A DNA stretch of 7,579 bases from Deltaproteobacteria bacterium (GTDB lineage Bacteria > Desulfobacterota > WTBG01): assembly GCA_013139225.1 (NCBI GenBank), contig WTBG01000100.1:1-7579 (forward strand), written 5' to 3'. Both the position numbers and the translations under genes were made by a program. A model generated the notes under the pieces. That model did not search any database, had not been told where the DNA came from, and saw only the letters and a list, made by a program, of their open reading frames with translations. Below, piece after piece: positions 6,359 through 7,579 of the stretch (the stretch's first letter is position 1; each line of letters opens with the position of its first letter).

Positions 6359-7579
6359 TTATTCTTCATCCAAAATCCAGGGCATCATATTCATTATTAA
6401 AGCCTCTTTTTTGGTCACCATATCACTGTCAGTTAATACCGTTGCTCGATAGAAGCCTTCCTGGGCATTTGGCCCGACCAGAACGAGTGCAATCATGATA
6501 TCATCTATCCCCACATTAAGCAGAGTGGTGATAGATCCGATGGGTTCAAAACTGAGGGAAGAAGTCTGATCAAAATTACCCTGTTCAGCAAAAATAAACA
6601 ATACATGAGGAAGAGGCAGCCAGTGAGAGCTGTAAATTTCACTTGGGAATAAAATCCAAAGAGGGTTAGAAATATTTATAACTCCAATGATTCTGTCGCA
6701 AGATACCGTTGCAGTTGCCTCAACTGAAAATTCATTAGCATGATCAACTAGTTTTATTACATCAGTTAACTCCTGTGAACAATCAGTATTAATACCAGCT
6801 ACATACTTACCATTTTGATCAACAGCACTTCCTGCTTCACTTTGTACTGACCACTCATAGTCAGGATCATCACAATCACCAGTCTTATTAATGGTAAAGT
6901 TCAGGGACTGTTCTGATACTACCGCAGCTGTTTCAGGTTCTATACTGATGACACACGTTCCCATAGATCTGCATTCATCGGTTTCCTCGAAACAAGTAGT
7001 ACCTCCCGGACAAGGATCACCACTGCTTATACATTCATCGTTTTCCTCATCACAGCTCTCTTCGCCATTGCAGAACAACTCATCATCGGTACAAGGGCTT
7101 CCTTCGTGTTGGCATTCTCCTTTTATGCAAATCTCATCCCCGTTACAGAATAGTTCATCGTCATCACAATCAGCATCTGATTCGCACTCTGCAATAGCAG
7201 TTGTGGTGGTACTAGTAGATGTGGGGTTAATTGGGGGGGCATCGCATGCATTAGTAGCCTCATTACAGGTTGTCTCAACGGGACAGGGGTCTCCAGAGTT
7301 TACGGAACAGCTTCCCCCACTGCAGGTATCATTACCATTGCAGAAAATACCATCATCACACGGACCAGCAATGTTTGCATATTCACACAGACCGCCATTA
7401 CAGGTATCATTAGTACACTCATTGTAGTCATTACAGTCTCCATCACCCTGGCACTCAGAACCAACCTTTCCTGGTAGTGGTGTTACGTTCAGAATGTCAT
7501 CACTGTCATCTCTTACATCTGTATTCACAGGAATAAGATCAGCAAACTCTCCCACTGCTGGAGCAGGGGCTAAAGTATA
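6359..7579 (-). CDS. Cys-rich FCNG-repeat surface or secreted protein, 5'-truncated by the window
   Basis: The frame stays open past a GTG at 7555 to the window edge (reading YTLAPAPAVGEF), so the true start is outside. Residues below count from that GTG. Residues 35-201 are Cys-rich, with recurring motifs of the type C-x-DD-x-FCNG-x-(D/E)-x-C and DPCPxxTTCxExTxxC, in two copies joined by a Pro/Thr/Ser linker (110-119). Residues about 202-286 read as an Ig-like beta domain (SIEPETAAVVSEQSLNF...YEWSV...GKYVAG). Residues 287-398 form a C-terminal region I do not recognise, with short hydrophobic stretches but no clear transmembrane or sorting tail. Cysteine pairing of this density suggests an extracytoplasmic site, and the acidic, Asp-rich loops could bind calcium (inference). 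Function unknown; probably adhesion or envelope. Confidence 0.8.
   Translation of the reverse strand, partial: YTLAPAPAVGEFADLIPVNTDVRDDSDDILNVTPLPGKVGSECQGDGDCNDYNECTNDTCNGGLCEYANIAGPCDDGIFCNGNDTCSGGSCSVNSGDPCPVETTCNEATNACDAPPINPTSTSTTTTAIAECESDADCDDDELFCNGDEICIKGECQHEGSPCTDDELFCNGEESCDEENDECISSGDPCPGGTTCFEETDECRSMGTCVISIEPETAAVVSEQSLNFTINKTGDCDDPDYEWSVQSEAGSAVDQNGKYVAGINTDCSQELTDVIKLVDHANEFSVEATATVSCDRIIGVINISNPLWILFPSEIYSSHWLPLPHVLFIFAEQGNFDQTSSLSFEPIGSITTLLNVGIDDIMIALVLVGPNAQEGFYRATVLTDSDMVTKKEALIMNMMPWILDEE
6959..7186 (-). repeat. Cys-rich module, copy B
   Basis: Residues 124-199 of the surface protein. In order it holds CESDADC, DDDELFCNGDEIC, PCTDDELFCNGEESC, then DPCPGGTTCFEETDEC. 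Within it the DDELFCNG(D/E)E block appears twice, about 25 residues apart, so the module itself arose from a smaller unit. Confidence 0.7.
7196..7225 (-). repeat. Pro/Ser/Thr linker between Cys-rich modules
   Basis: Residues 111-120 read PTSTSTTTTA, a flexible low-complexity spacer separating the two Cys-rich modules. Such linkers are typical of multi-domain extracellular proteins and may be glycosylated (inference). Confidence 0.6.
7238..7453 (-). repeat. Cys-rich module, copy A
   Basis: Residues 35-106 of the surface protein (numbered from the GTG at 7555). In order it holds CQGDGDC, CNGGLC, PCDDGIFCNGNDTC, then DPCPVETTCNEATNAC. It matches copy B block for block, ending in the same DPCPxxTTCxExTxxC motif. 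Confidence 0.7.

Noticed and set aside
6891..7427. A 178-codon plus-strand frame opposite the Cys-rich protein
   Set aside because: It is Ser/Gln/Leu-rich low-complexity sequence produced by the antisense of the repeated Cys codons. The opposite strand has clear repeated domains, and there is no ribosome site.
1..7579. tRNA, rRNA, insertion sequence or CRISPR array
   Set aside because: No array of spaced repeats, no transposase frame and no recognisable tRNA arms were seen on either strand.

Overview
The window reads as a chromosomal piece from an anaerobic or facultative bacterium of moderate, somewhat A+T-leaning base composition. The redox genes are oxygen-sensitive types: a molybdopterin/Fe-S oxidoreductase and a four-cluster ferredoxin subunit. 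Its last gene encodes a secreted-looking Cys-rich protein with FCNG repeats, a style I associate with Desulfobacterota, Planctomycetota (including anammox lineages) and Myxococcota. I cannot fix the taxon from the sequence. No RNA gene, mobile element or CRISPR array was seen.

Layout. (1) Positions 1-1871, plus strand: the end of a divergent HemF-family (coproporphyrinogen III oxidase-like) gene, a metal-dependent amidohydrolase (ACMSD-like), and a VOC-fold protein close to methylmalonyl-CoA epimerase. They are probably one operon, with a hairpin at its end. (2) Positions 4663-1905, minus strand: a two-gene operon for a DMSO-reductase-family catalytic subunit and its 4x[4Fe-4S] partner. It has no Tat signal and no membrane anchor gene, so the complex is predicted to be soluble in the cytoplasm. 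(3) A 251-bp divergent intergenic region with an imperfect direct repeat. (4) Positions 4915-6234, plus strand: a flavoprotein of the geranylgeranyl-reductase type. (5) Positions 6359-7579, minus strand: the C-terminal part of a surface or secreted protein with two copies of a Cys-rich module, a Ser/Thr linker and an Ig-like stretch. It converges on the flavoprotein and is probably unrelated to it.

How it may work together (inference): the first six genes look like a cytoplasmic anaerobic redox/catabolic locus. A Mo/W hydroxylase or reductase exchanges electrons through the ferredoxin subunit, possibly with the divergently transcribed flavoprotein. The amidohydrolase and VOC enzyme would supply decarboxylation/hydrolysis and epimerase/isomerase steps, and the HemF-like protein, which lacks family signature residues, would have an unknown role. 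The combination matches no pathway I can name and is the best candidate here for something undescribed.
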